From Pinus tabuliformis (taxonomy: Eukaryota; Streptophyta; Pinopsida; Pinales; Pinaceae), in assembly GCA_031772625.1 (NCBI GenBank), contig CM062818.1, positions 1,277,622,277-1,277,686,276 on the forward strand: 64,000 nucleotides of DNA, written 5' to 3'. Position numbers and translations under genes: made by a program. The notes beneath the pieces are model-generated. The model was not told the origin of the DNA, searched no databases, and saw only the letters and a list, made by a program, of their open reading frames with translations. Each line of letters begins with the position of its first letter. The stretch's first letter is position 1. This document shows, in pieces, positions 11,816 through 22,300 of the stretch.

Positions 11816-12440
11816 CTAGAATATCTTTTGGAAACACATCCTGAAACCACTGTAATATAGGGTATCTCTTGAAGATTTATGCATCCTCAACATCCTTACC
11901 CTTGTCACTGGAAATATGAACAACAAACACCACACACCCTTTCCTACAATTGTGCTTAGACTACATAGCTGCGACCATCCTAACTGATGTAGGCTTCTTA
12001 TTTCCTTGCAAGATTTTGTTTTCTCAATTATCATCCAGGCAGTCAATAGCCTTGTCATAAAAATCTACTTTGGTCCTATGAAGGTACAACCAATCCATAC
12101 CCAAAAGCATACTATATGATCCTAGTGGAAGTACATTCAGATGTGTTGCTATAGGAATACCATTAAGATCAAATGCAGAAGCCCTTACCCAGTGATGAGC
12201 TCTCTTCTTATTACCTGTAGCCAACTACACCAACCAAGACTGTGCATGCACTTCTTTTCTCAAGCCGCACTTATCCACCAGGTTAGGATTAACATAACTA
12301 TCATTAGATCCAAGATCAATATAAATAGAAACAACTTGACCATATAGCTTACCTTCCATCTCAATAATGGATGTTGATGATCTTCTTGCTTGTTGTCCAC
12401 AACTGCATAAATTCAATGAATACTATAACAAAAATCCCCA
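11816..12440 (-). pseudogene. Aspartic protease region, Tekay-like element
   Basis: The minus strand encodes EGKLYGQVVSIYIDLGSNDSY followed, after a stop, by VRASAFDLNGIPIATHLNVLPLGSYSMLLGMDWLY. The final motif (LLGMDWL) is the conserved C-terminal part of chromovirus proteases. The catalytic D-S-G reads D-L-G, consistent with a single C-to-T change. A second stop and probable frameshift follow towards RT. Confidence 0.7.
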
Positions 12441-13053
12441 ACTATTTGTACCTCCTGAGCACTATAGATCTGATGCCTACCACCTTGGTACAATGGAAAA
12501 TAATTCTTGCGATGCTCTTTGTGACATATCCAACACTACAACAGTCCCCTAACATCACCTCTAGTATGATACTATCTAGGATGCGACCCATGTCCGTTCT
12601 AAACCACATTGAACTTCTTGTAATGAACCACATTTTCTTTCTCACCTGCATCATGAGGTCTTCGTTGCTTCAGTGTCACTTCCCTTTAATTTTCTCCTTA
12701 CCTTTCAAGTCACGCTTAGGCTCATCTTTATGATTTGACTACTCGTAACAATGATTTAGCTTCCTGATGGCTTCCTTCAATGATATAGGCTCATAAAATT
12801 CAATCAGGTCTCTATATGCTGCTGGAATCCCACAGATGAATCTCTAGATATTAGCCTTCTCATCCTTGAGATAAGGCACATACCTCAACAAATCCAATAA
12901 CCTGCTTGTGTACTCATCGTATGTCACAAAACCCATCTGCAGCTCATAAAAATCCTTAGCTTTGTCATCATTGTACCTCTCTGACAAGTACTTCTTCTTG
13001 AAGAGTCTCTCAAACTCATCCCAAATCAACTCTTCGTCTTAAATTCCTTTGAA
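12441..13053 (-). pseudogene. Gag C-terminal half, Tekay-like element
   Basis: Residues DEELIWDEFERLFKKKYLSE, then FYELQMGFVTYDEYTSRLLDLLRYVPYL, are the second half of a Retrotrans_gag domain. In-frame TAG codons (ANI*RFICGIP and CYE*SNHKDE) fit lost glutamines. Further left the frame becomes confused. The N-terminal half continues at 13665, after a 601-bp insertion. Confidence 0.75.
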
Positions 13054-13058
13054 ATTCT

Positions 13059-13659
13059 TGACAGAAAATTATATATTACAGAGAAATGGAACACATAAAA
13101 TATATTGTAGAAATATAAACACAGAAAAATGCATTAAACAAGAGAGACACAGATATACGAGGTTCACCCAATTTGGGCTATGTCCATTCTGAAACAGCAC
13201 TTCCTTCATTTTATATTATCAAGCAAAATGAAGAGATACAACCTATAACAGATCCACTATAATTCAATCTTCTCTCTCACACAATCTCCTCTCTCTTTCT
13301 CACTCAGAATACAGATCTACATCGACGCAATAAAATTCCCTCATATATAGAGAGGGGTTGCCTTCTAGGTCAAAAAATCCTAAATTAGACATAACTTGTA
13401 TTGTCATATTTCCACCTAATGGACGACCTAGATTGAATACAAAATTACAACATTTTACAACACATTTTTATATCTATTTTTAGCTTTGGGGGCGCTGCCC
13501 TCGATACCCCGCCAGGGGGGGCTCCAAATAATCATTTTCCCCCCCTCAGACTCCCTTGGCATCACACATTTACAGGTGGCATTGCCACCACATTACGAAC
13601 TGGGGTCCAATGCGATGATACCTCTGAATAAAGAAGATAATTAGGCTCCACACACAACA
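13059..13659 (-). repeat. Solo LTR, 601 bp, inserted in gag
   Basis: The insert starts TGACAGAAAA and ends CACACACAACA on the plus strand, so it has TG...CA ends. It is flanked by ATTCT at 13054-13058 and again at 13660-13664, a perfect 5-bp target duplication. On the minus strand it contains a TATATA box near 13350 and, further on, a GGTGAACC...GTGTCTC segment like the R/U5 part of Copia LTRs, so that strand is probably the sense strand. There is no internal region. It arose by insertion and LTR-LTR recombination. Confidence 0.88.
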
Positions 13660-13664
13660 ATTCT

Positions 13665-14325
13665 TCACATCTTCCCACCAAATATATGCTTTCCCTTTGA
13701 GAATGAAGGTGGCTATCTTGGTTTTCTTGTTCTTTGAGTAGCTATGCAATATGAAGGATTTCTTCATCCCAAGAAACCATGCCTCTGCATATTCTACCTT
13801 CTTCATCTCTCCATCAAATGTAGGCAACTTGAATTTCTTGAACTCCTCAGGTAGGTACTCACCCCTCTTATAAGGATGATGACGGTGATGTTTGTGATGA
13901 TGTCTCCTAGATGAGGAACTAGAATGATGCCCATACATACTAGTCCTCATGTTAGGTGTATCTAGTGATCTACCACCTCTAGCTATATCCCATTTACCCA
14001 ACCTATATCTAGAATGAGAACTTCTACCTTGGGATCTATTAGTTTTCTCTTCTTGCTCTTGACTGATCCTCAAATATCCCTATCTCTGCAACTCTAAAAA
14101 TCTCTGAAGAATCACTGCATTGACCTCTACCTGCTTTTCATGAGCCCTTGTAAGTCTTTCTTGAGCCTTAACCAACTTGTCATTATCCATTGTGCAACTT
14201 CTGATCTCGACCCTATAACTCCTCAATGTATATGGTATACTAGAAGAATTATCTCCCCCATGTTACCCAATTTATTGGTAGGGAGAGTCACAGGAACTGT
14301 AGTCTACCATTTTACTCATCATCAT
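13665..14325 (-). pseudogene. Gag N-terminal half, Tekay-like element
   Basis: A frame from ATG at 14325 encodes MSKMVDYSS..., a region rich in charged residues (AQERLTRAHEKQVEV), a His-rich stretch and the capsid start EFKKFKLPTFDGEMKKVEYAEAWFLG ending WWEDVKN. It has stops at SPYQ*IG*HGGD and LQR*GYL. Coding sequence stops at the ATTCT target duplication and resumes on the other side of the solo LTR. Confidence 0.75.
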
Positions 14326-14583
14326 TGATTTTATTCTTCCTACAAGTGTACCATGTCAGATAAACCAAATTTATACCAAAATCAAATCCATACCTCATTG
14401 ATGTTCAGGGGAGGCTTATCTCATCTGCAAGATCAATCCACATTAGCATGATACTTATATAATCATAACCTTATCAATATAACAATCATCATGCATGACC
14501 ATACCAAATGTACACCATGACTCCATGCATGACAACCATAACCATGACAACATCAGACTTTACCCAAATAGAGCATGAACCAC

Positions 14584-14593
14584 TTTGATACCA
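14584..14593 (-). other. Primer binding site, initiator tRNA-Met type
   Basis: On the minus strand TGGTATCAAAG lies just inside the LTR end (LTR begins 14597). It differs by one base from the canonical TGGTATCAGAG. The sister LTR at 31498 is followed by the same TGGTATCAAAGC. Confidence 0.75.
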
Positions 14594-14596
14594 CCC

Positions 14597-16479
14597 TGTA
14601 ATCAACCACCTCCCACAATTACCCACTTTCACCAGTTTTCTCGGGGTAAACATTAGCTAAGGGTCACTATAATCAGACTCAACCTCCTAAATGACCTTAA
14701 TTAAATGGAGTCGACAACTTAAGACCTTAGTGACTTCTGTCATGTGCTACAAGACCTCTAAGAGCAACCCAAACCATCCAAGTGTCCAACCCCTAAGATG
14801 ACTCTCTTTTTCAATGCCCTAGAGCCCCAGTCACTCCCTTTCCAATGCATGCAAGTGAATTTCATGTCGCACTAATAAGTCTGCCTTCATACAATTGTGA
14901 AAATTTCTAGTCAGTTTTATACCAGCGACCTCGAATGTTGAGCCACTTTTCAACAACGGGACTCAGGCGTCTGCCCAGAACTCAATGAAACTTCCAGAAA
15001 TGATAAATGACATAGAAATAAAGCTTATAAATGAAAACATGAACTAAGAATTGACCTGACCTCTTCCAACCGAGACTAACATTTTTTCAAACACATGGTG
15101 AACATGAAACCTATAGGTCATGAATGGAAATTTGAACATAATGATCTAAAAAATGATCTAAGGATAAGAAAGAAGGAATAATGCCTTATCACAATAGTCT
15201 TCATAACACCAATTAGGTCTTTCATTCATTATCCAGACATTCATTAATATAAACGTGTTAAGAGCCATATGTAGATTTTTCAATTAACCATGCTTATAAC
15301 CAACATATAGCCAAATAAATAACAATGAGAGAACAACCATTAAAGCAACATAATAACAAGTACATTTACACATCAAAATAAAGGAGAATTTAGCTCTTAT
15401 TAATCGTATGCAAAATCCAACCAAGGGACTTCCACGTACCACCCAATGATAGATTGGGTTGAACCAAATATTTCTTTAATCCAATCACCCCCATGCCATA
15501 TTCCAAGCATGAATGTGGGATTTGATGGGATAAAACCATCCATAAAAAACCAAGCGAATCCAGAGGTTAAACCACCTCCACCCTTACCATACTGTGATCT
15601 AACCTAAACCAAACCCAAGATCACAAAACCAAACCGAGCTTGGATGCCTTGGAATTTCTTCATCATCCCTTGAGGAAATTTCCTGTCTCCACCCACCCAT
15701 TAAGGGCTTCTTGGAGAAAACCATCTCCACCCCCAACCCTTGGGATTTTCCTAATACCACCTCACTTAGATCCAAAAGCTTTAAAAAATCCATAGCTCAA
15801 TCAAGAAAGAATACCATCACACCATGGCTATCTGGAAATGGCAAGGCAAAGGTTGAAAGCATTGTCAAAACCTGACAGAATTCATTCCACCCATAACAAA
15901 GAAACCAAAATACACACATGGATATGTCATGAATGCCAAATCCATATAGGAAACCATACATGCAATATGTTACCTACAAGTATTCCCACAGAAGCTACTT
16001 GATCCAACATTTCCTTGCGTGGTCCTTCCCTTCCCTTGATTTCCTCGTCATTCCTTTGCTTTCTTTCTCCTTTCTTTGCTTGCTTGTTTTCCTTCTACTC
16101 TTGGTGCTCTTCTCTTCTTTAAGACTAATTCTAAAACTTAATTGACAAAAGGATCAACTCATGAAAGCTACAAACTGAGCCTCAAAAGCCTTTTTATTAA
16201 TGAGGCCTCTATTTTCTTTCATTTTCCTCCTCACATGCAACTTGTAGCCTTTCACCTCCCTTTTGTCCTAATTTCCTTTATTTTCATAAATGAAATGGCA
16301 ATAACACTATTTTTCCTTTTCAAAGCCTTTGCCAATTTCCCCTTAGAAATAAATAGAACAAGTGAAGCCCACTAGGATATTTTTCCCAACATTCAGCTTG
16401 GAATAAGTGTCCCTTGACTTGGTCTTATTTTTCCTTTATTAACCTTTATTACATGAAATTTTGACCCAAGGATGCTACA
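14597..16479 (-). repeat. 5' LTR of the Tekay-like element
   Basis: On the minus strand it starts TGTAGCATCC at 16479 and ends ...GATTACA at 14597. Its first 400 bases on that strand align with the LTR starting at 29412 on the plus strand, for example GACACTTATTCCAAG and GAGGCCTCATTAATAAAAAG. That comparison fixes the outer boundary. The length is 1883 bp. Confidence 0.75.
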
Positions 16480-16494
16480 CCATCTTTACCCACT

Positions 16495-16809
16495 CTAGTT
16501 TGGGTTAGGCTCTTGAATGCTCCCCTCCATTTGCTTCATCTAGATACCTTAGCTGAGGTGGTGAACTCAATTGGTCATTTATTTAAGGTGAACAAAGATA
16601 AGCCAGAGAAGGTTATTGTTACTTTTTCCTGCATATGTGATGAAAAAAATCTCACTTGAGTGTTCCTAGATAAAATCCACGATTACTGGAATGGCTTGAT
16701 TATTTTACAGTTGTTGGTCTATGAAAATACGACCTTTTGTTTTAGGATTTATCATAACTTGGTCATCTTCATAATTTCTTCCCTTCTTCTCAAGGATGCT
16801 TTTCTCTAA
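16495..16809 (+). pseudogene. DUF4283-like fragment, probably from a LINE-type or similar ORF
   Basis: About 104 codons read LVWVRLLNAPLHLLHLDTLAEV, VNSIGHLFKVNKDKPEKV and, after one TGA, VFLDKIHDYW and YENTTFCFRIYHNL. This has the shape of DUF4283 proteins followed by a CCHC knuckle (normally RCRxCxxxGH). The second Cys appears as Tyr and the Gly as Val. It begins 15 bases after the LTR end of the Tekay-like element, so that element may have inserted into it. Further degraded coding-like sequence (GKTQKPQWNL) follows to about 16870. Confidence 0.5.
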
Positions 16810-17962
16810 GGAATGACAAAAATTAGGCACAAGGATGGAAAGACCCAAAAGCCTCAATGGAATCTATGAAATCTACAATGAACTAGCTACACAACTGGAG
16901 ACACCAGAAAACCTCTTCTAATAAATTGAGTCCTCCAGTCTCAATAATCCATAGGAAGTTCTATCTCATCCTTCAAACATAGGGGTCCACTCCTCGAATG
17001 GAGTCGAAAGAGACAGAATTATGTTCTTATATTTGTCAATGAGCTAACATGAATAAGATCACTCAAACAATGATAAGGTCAATTGCACACCACCTAGAAT
17101 TGGATTTGACTCAAGGAAGTACAATCATTGTATACTCTTCATAAATTCCCAAAAACTCCTTAAGGTTGATAAACGTCTACAAGGAAAAAAGAAAAAAGTA
17201 TCTTCAGGAATATCCATGATCATTTTTGGGTTCATTACCCAGGATAGAATTATGTGTATGGGTTATGTAAATTTTTAGGGTTCTAATCTCCGAGGTTTGG
17301 TTTTGGTTGGTTTTAGTAGGGATCGGTCAATCCAAATCCATGATTTTTTTCTGTAATATCGGGTTCACTTGATTATAGTGAGTATACTAGTGGGACTCAT
17401 AAAACAAATTTCTTAGTTTGTATATAAATGATTAATTACAATACAATTATTAATTCAAAAAATATATATGTATGCTAATAAACACACACACACATAACTT
17501 TAACCATAGTAATGCAAAATATATGCATATTTAGAGACATATATGGACTCTATGCTTCGGAAAATAATCAACAATAAATTTATTTAAGGTAATACCAATA
17601 AATATTAATAACGTGGAATTGGAAAGAAGTATAACCTTTAAGGAGTGACCCTACTTCTTATTTATAGTCATGGATGTGGCCATCATTTCTCATCTATATT
17701 TTACACTAGAAATAAAAAATAAATATGTCGATAATCAAAGGAGTTAGCAAGTTTGGGTTATTAACCTATCATTATGCTTATAAGGAAAATCACATTCATT
17801 TCATTAGGTTGCAACATCATGTAAATTATAATGGTTTAAAATATACACATAGAACATGTTAATTTTTTTTGTAAGATGGAATTTATTACCTCACATCAAC
17901 CAAAACACCATTACATAGTTCAATCATTTAGTGGCATTCATCATTTTGATATATGGTCTCAA
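16810..17962. other. AT-rich DNA without recognisable features
   Basis: Apart from a possible decayed continuation of the DUF4283-like frame at its left end, I see no gene, repeat or RNA motif here. It ends at the CCTCC target duplication of the Tat-like element (17963-17967). Confidence 0.4.
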
Positions 17963-17967
17963 CCTCC

Positions 17968-20114
17968 TGTTGAGGGCCCCGAAATCAGGTCAACAACAAG
18001 GGGGATACCCACCCGGTCGGGAACCTGGTTGGCGGCTCCTTTCCCGTTTGGTGTAGCGGGTCCGACTGGGGATAATGGGACCAGCTTCCCAATCTAAAGG
18101 ATGTGTGTGTGTGTGTAGATTTTGACGATGCTAATCTAAAGGTAATTTTAAGCTCATTTAATTCTAGACTCTAAACTGACTCTATGCTACTGTAATCTAA
18201 CAAAAATAGCACATCTAATCTATACTAACCCGGGGTAAAATTCTTTCATTATGCGATCTAAAAAGATTTCACACAACAACTGGTAATAAACATCATTCAG
18301 CTATCATAAGAATATAAATCAATTAAGATAAACCATTCTGCATAAGAAGTTAGGCAAAACAGTTGTGAACAGCATATCGCATAATCATTTATTCATATGT
18401 CAAGCACAAACAAATGACTCCACCGTACAAAAGTGCCAAATGGTAACCCACACATTCATACATTAACATATAAACAACTCAGCTGTATATCACTCTAAGA
18501 ATATGAGCAGAAATTAATCAAGAGATAAAAGTACCATTTATGACTGATTTCACTCACAAACTTCAAGCAATAACGATTTATCTCTACTTACTTCTAACAT
18601 CTACTAAGAGTACAGAAGTGCAACATCAGTAGCAGACATTAAAATGCAAACATAAATAAATCTCGATCCATCCATTCATCAAAAACCCCCTCCGAGGGTG
18701 CAAAAGTGCATGTTCTGAGGACAAGTTTTTTGACAAATTTCCGGACCCTTCTCCAAATGCCATGAGAAGGGTTAAATACTACTAACTAACTAATCTTAAT
18801 TACACAAATTTAGGGAACGACTTCAAATGAACACCCTTTTAATAAAACAAATTTATTTCTAAAAATAGAATCTAATTTCTAACCGTTTATGTATCTGCTC
18901 CTTAGTGCTGTAAGCAATGCAAGGTTCGCCTGGAAAGAGTCGGCTGGTTGTCTTTTTCCTTTGCTCAAGCGATAAAAGTAGAAATAACAAAAGCTGGCAC
19001 CTCTCTCTGACAAACTAGAAGATATTTTTGAAAATCTTCCTCTGGCTGGGTGTATTTGCTGTGTGTATACTTAGTATAATCCAGATTTCTTTCAAACTGA
19101 TTGTGTTGTTGCTATTTCGGTTTCCGGCCATGCGAATGACTCAATGAGTTAGGGATTTCATTGCTTGAACAATCTTACGTATTGAAAATTGCTTCCTTTC
19201 TTTGTTCCAAGCTTTTCTGAAGCATCATCCCTTTTTAGCGTTTTTCTTTTTGCTTTATCCAATCTGAGCTTCAGGATCTTTTGCAAACATTCTGCTTTTG
19301 TGCACCTTTGACTCTGAGTCTTGGATAGTCTATTTTCATCAGTGTCTGTGGAGTGATACTCTGGAATCCGCAGCTCTGCTGCATGCGGCATCCATTTGCG
19401 AAGGCATCTCCTCTCTGTTCTCCAAGTATTGGAACTTTCCCCTTTTCCTTGGATGTTTCCTGCATATAAATTTATATTATTTGCTACCTTACAGTTCACG
19501 CAAAGGAAAAGAGAATTGATGAAAAGATTGACATGAAAGCTTTAAGTCTTAATGAATGCATAATCATGACACTCATAATGACTTGACTCTTCGAAAAACG
19601 CAACACGATCATCTTTGGATACTCAGGCGTGAAATCATTAATTTCCCTTAAGGTGCGCACTCTATCATGCCGAAGAAACTTTGCGATGAGTGGTTCCTGC
19701 GATTTGCATCGCAACAATTAATAGTCTCATTCATCGCAGATCGCAAATCGCAAAATCGCAGGTCGTAGATATCGCAGATCGCAATATCGCATTTTTCATT
19801 TGATCACTGTGCATTGCTTATGCGACGTTGCGATATGCGACGTCGCATATCGGCCGTCGGCGATTCCTTAGATTTTCTTTTAAAGGCGCTTTCAAAAATA
19901 TGCGATGCGATGAATGTCGCATCGCTTCATTGCAGCTTACTTATGCGCATAGGAAAACGCTTCACTCTCTCTTTGCGATGCGATATAGCTTTTAGGGAGT
20001 TAAATACAAAAATTTTTAATAAAAATATTTTTTGGATTTTTTGTTAAGGGTCCCCCTTCGTTTGATATTATTGCTAATACTAAACAAAGAGGGGGGTTGT
20101 TGGTGACCACAACA
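17968..20114 (-). repeat. 3' LTR of the Tat-like element
   Basis: It starts TGTTGAGGGCCCC and ends ACCACAACA, and aligns without gaps to 27208-29354. A segment near 19680-19990 is full of GCGAT/ATCGC words and contains the palindrome ATATGCGACGTCGCATAT at 19833-19850. Confidence 0.95.
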
Positions 20115-21216
20115 ATGGCGATTCGCTGTGAAGAACCAGTTATCTCTACTTTTCTATTGACATTTCCACTTCCGAAACAGAAAAAATTTCATATGTCTAA
20201 ATTTTGTTATGGACAGATAGAGTAGATTACCCCTTATCCTGTCAATGATACTTTGTCTCAACCTTTCTTTTATTCCAATTTCTGCTTCCTTAGGCTTAGT
20301 TCTTGCATTCATACCAGACATTACTCGGTCCTTTTTAAAGATAAAATAAAGTCTTCTCTGCGTACTGGCTTTAAAATATGCTCATTTGTCGTAGGTAGAG
20401 CCTCTGCTACCCGCAAGCGTCCATAGCCTCGACAGGGTTACCATGTTATCCAGCAATGATCCTTTTTCCTGCTTGAGGTTATTTACAACATTTCAGAGAA
20501 AAATCCTTTTTGACATTTTTTCCTTTTTTACTCTCTAAAGAACAATGTCTTGGTTTGGTGGCCAAATTATGACACAGTCATTCACTTGATTTACACTTTT
20601 GCTGAACAAGCTGGCTCGTGATGAGACCCCTTGTCTTTTGATTGCAACAATCTTGAGTTGTTGCCCTATTTTGATAGACAGTATTGGCAAAGTCAGCAAG
20701 TTATAATATCTGTGATCATGATAAGCCGGCTCGTGATGAGACCTCTTATTCTTTGAGATATAGTGTTTTCTCGGATTGTTTCTCTGAATGCTGTGGTTTC
20801 CTTTAGCAGGGAGGAAGTCATTGTTTTTCCTTAAGAAAGCTCTGGACGACAATAATAGAGTTTGAAAACAACAGCTTTACAGAGAATATTTATTTTATTA
20901 TTGATGATACCTTCCATTGTGCTGGCATAAAACAATTTTTTACCAAAGGTTGCTTTCATCAAAGTTTTTGAGAGGTTGAAACTAATATCACATTCAGGGT
21001 AAAGTTAACTCTATTTGTCAATAATAAAAGTCATATTTTTCGAAAATTTTTGCTATTTGTACAAGTGAAATCAAAATCTGATAGAGAGTTGGTGTGCTCT
21101 TTCATGAATCCTTTTCAATGATCGCTTACAACCGATTTTATTTATAAGAAAGAGAAAAACAAAATAAAAATAAAAACGAACTAAAACTATCCTACAAAAA
21201 TAGAAGCATGATCTTC
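20115..21216 (-). other. 3' noncoding region of the Tat-like element
   Basis: This lies between the integrase stop and the 3' LTR. No coding sequence is supported. It holds the block shared with the Athila-like element at 20405-20760. No conventional polypurine tract lies directly against the LTR; the nearest purine-rich run on the minus strand (AATAGAAAAGTAGAGATAA) is some 30 bases further in. Confidence 0.6.
20405..20760. repeat. Noncoding block shared with 1720-2060
   Basis: It contains GTCCATAGCCT, ATGATCCTTT, a segment ending GTCATTCAC, and two GGCTCGTGATGAGACC words about 125 bases apart, collinear with the block at 1720-2060. See that entry. Confidence 0.55.
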
Positions 21217-22300
21217 TTATGGAAAATACATTTTAAGAATCTGTCCATTCACAGGCAAAGAATCTCTTCTACCTGCCAAATCCTGCAACACAAACGTCGA
21301 TGGGCCTATGACTTCTATAATCTGAAAAGGACCAAGCCATAGCTTCTGAAATTTCGTATGCTTGCCCTTTTCTTCATGAGCCTTATCCCATTTCAAAACT
21401 AAATCTCCCATCTGAAAGTTCTTTCTGGTTATGATGCTTGAGTCAAAAGAGGATTTTATTAGCGCTTGGTGATGAGCATGGGTTTTCTTAGCTTGTTCTC
21501 GGCGTTCTTCTAGTTTGATTATCTCCATTTGTCTCAGTTGTAAAGAGGAAGTGGATACTTCATCGATGTGTTGTACTAAAGACAAAGAGGGAATGACTAA
21601 GTGAGTTGGAAGAACCACTTCTTTCCCATAAACTAAATTAAAGGGAGAAGTGCCGATTGAAGCTTTCTTCGTGATTCGATCTGCCCATAAAGCATTTACC
21701 AGCGCTTTGTGCCAATTCTTTTGGTTTTGGTCGACTGTTCTTTTGATAATCCTGATTAGGTTTTTGTTTGTCGATTCAGCCAGTCCATTACCTTGCGGAT
21801 AGTAATTGGCAGAATATTTTAGTTTGAACCCTCTTTTCAGTGCAAACTCAGTCATTGCATTTCCAGAAAAGTATGATGCATTATCAAACATTAAGGCCGT
21901 TGGCAATCCAAACCTAGTGATGATAAATTGATCTATGAATTCAATAATGTTTTCAGAATTAACTGTCTTGAGAGGAACTGCTTCTACCCATTTAGTAAAA
22001 TAATATGTTGTCGTGAGGATATACCTATGCTGCTTAGAAGAGTGATGAACGATCTCACCTATTATGTCCAAGCCCCATTGGCTGAATGGTTTCTCGATGT
22101 TAACCGACTGTAGTGGCATGGACGATTTCCTTTGTTTCCCTGCAGCAGTCTAGCAGATTTGGCATTTCCTTACGTAATTGTATGAGTCTTTGAACAGCGT
22201 GGGCCAATAATATCCTGCACGTAATATCTCATGCGCAGTAGCTTCTCCAGCATAGTGTCCACCTGCTGGTCCATCGTGGAATTCCTGCAAAACCTTTTTG
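21217..22300 (-). pseudogene. Integrase, Tat-like element
   Basis: The HHCC domain reads HDGPAGGHYAGEATAHEIL ... CQIC, followed by an in-frame TAG (22150-22152) just after the last Cys. The core continues with WGLDIIGEI, LMFDNASYFSGN and GNGLAESTNKNLI, so the three acidic residues of the D,D-35-E triad are present. The C-terminal part has FQMGDLVLKW and KLWLGPFQIIEVIGPSTFVL. Without the single stop the domain would be complete, ending at 21217. Confidence 0.9.

Larger units (their letters stand above)
11130..16479 (-). mobile_element. Tekay/Del-like chromovirus (Gypsy), partial, host of two insertions
   Basis: Right to left: 5' LTR (14597-16479), primer site resembling initiator tRNA-Met, gag, protease and the first part of RT. 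The rest of pol and the 3' LTR are missing because the Athila-like element is inserted at about 11130. A 601-bp solo LTR splits gag. The RT motifs ([29 protein letters not shown]) are of the chromovirus type. The LTR is related to the LTR at 29412-31498 on the other strand. Confidence 0.75.

Noticed and set aside
18102-18118. GT microsatellite and GAA/TTC runs (18102, 25811, 57415)
   Set aside because: Short simple repeats; the GAA/TTC runs simply encode Glu- or Lys-rich stretches of gag proteins.
19158-19499. ORF of 113 codons repeated at 28389-28739
   Set aside because: It recurs only because it lies in the two LTRs of the Tat-like element. It shows no domain. Differences between copies include amino-acid changes without a visible bias to silent sites.
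20605-20750. Hammerhead ribozyme or C/D snoRNA suggested by TGATGAGACC and GTGATGA
   Set aside because: The hammerhead core needs CTGATGA followed by GAAA; the base before TGATGA is G, A or T here and no GAAAC partner is placed properly. No convincing D box or terminal stem for a snoRNA.
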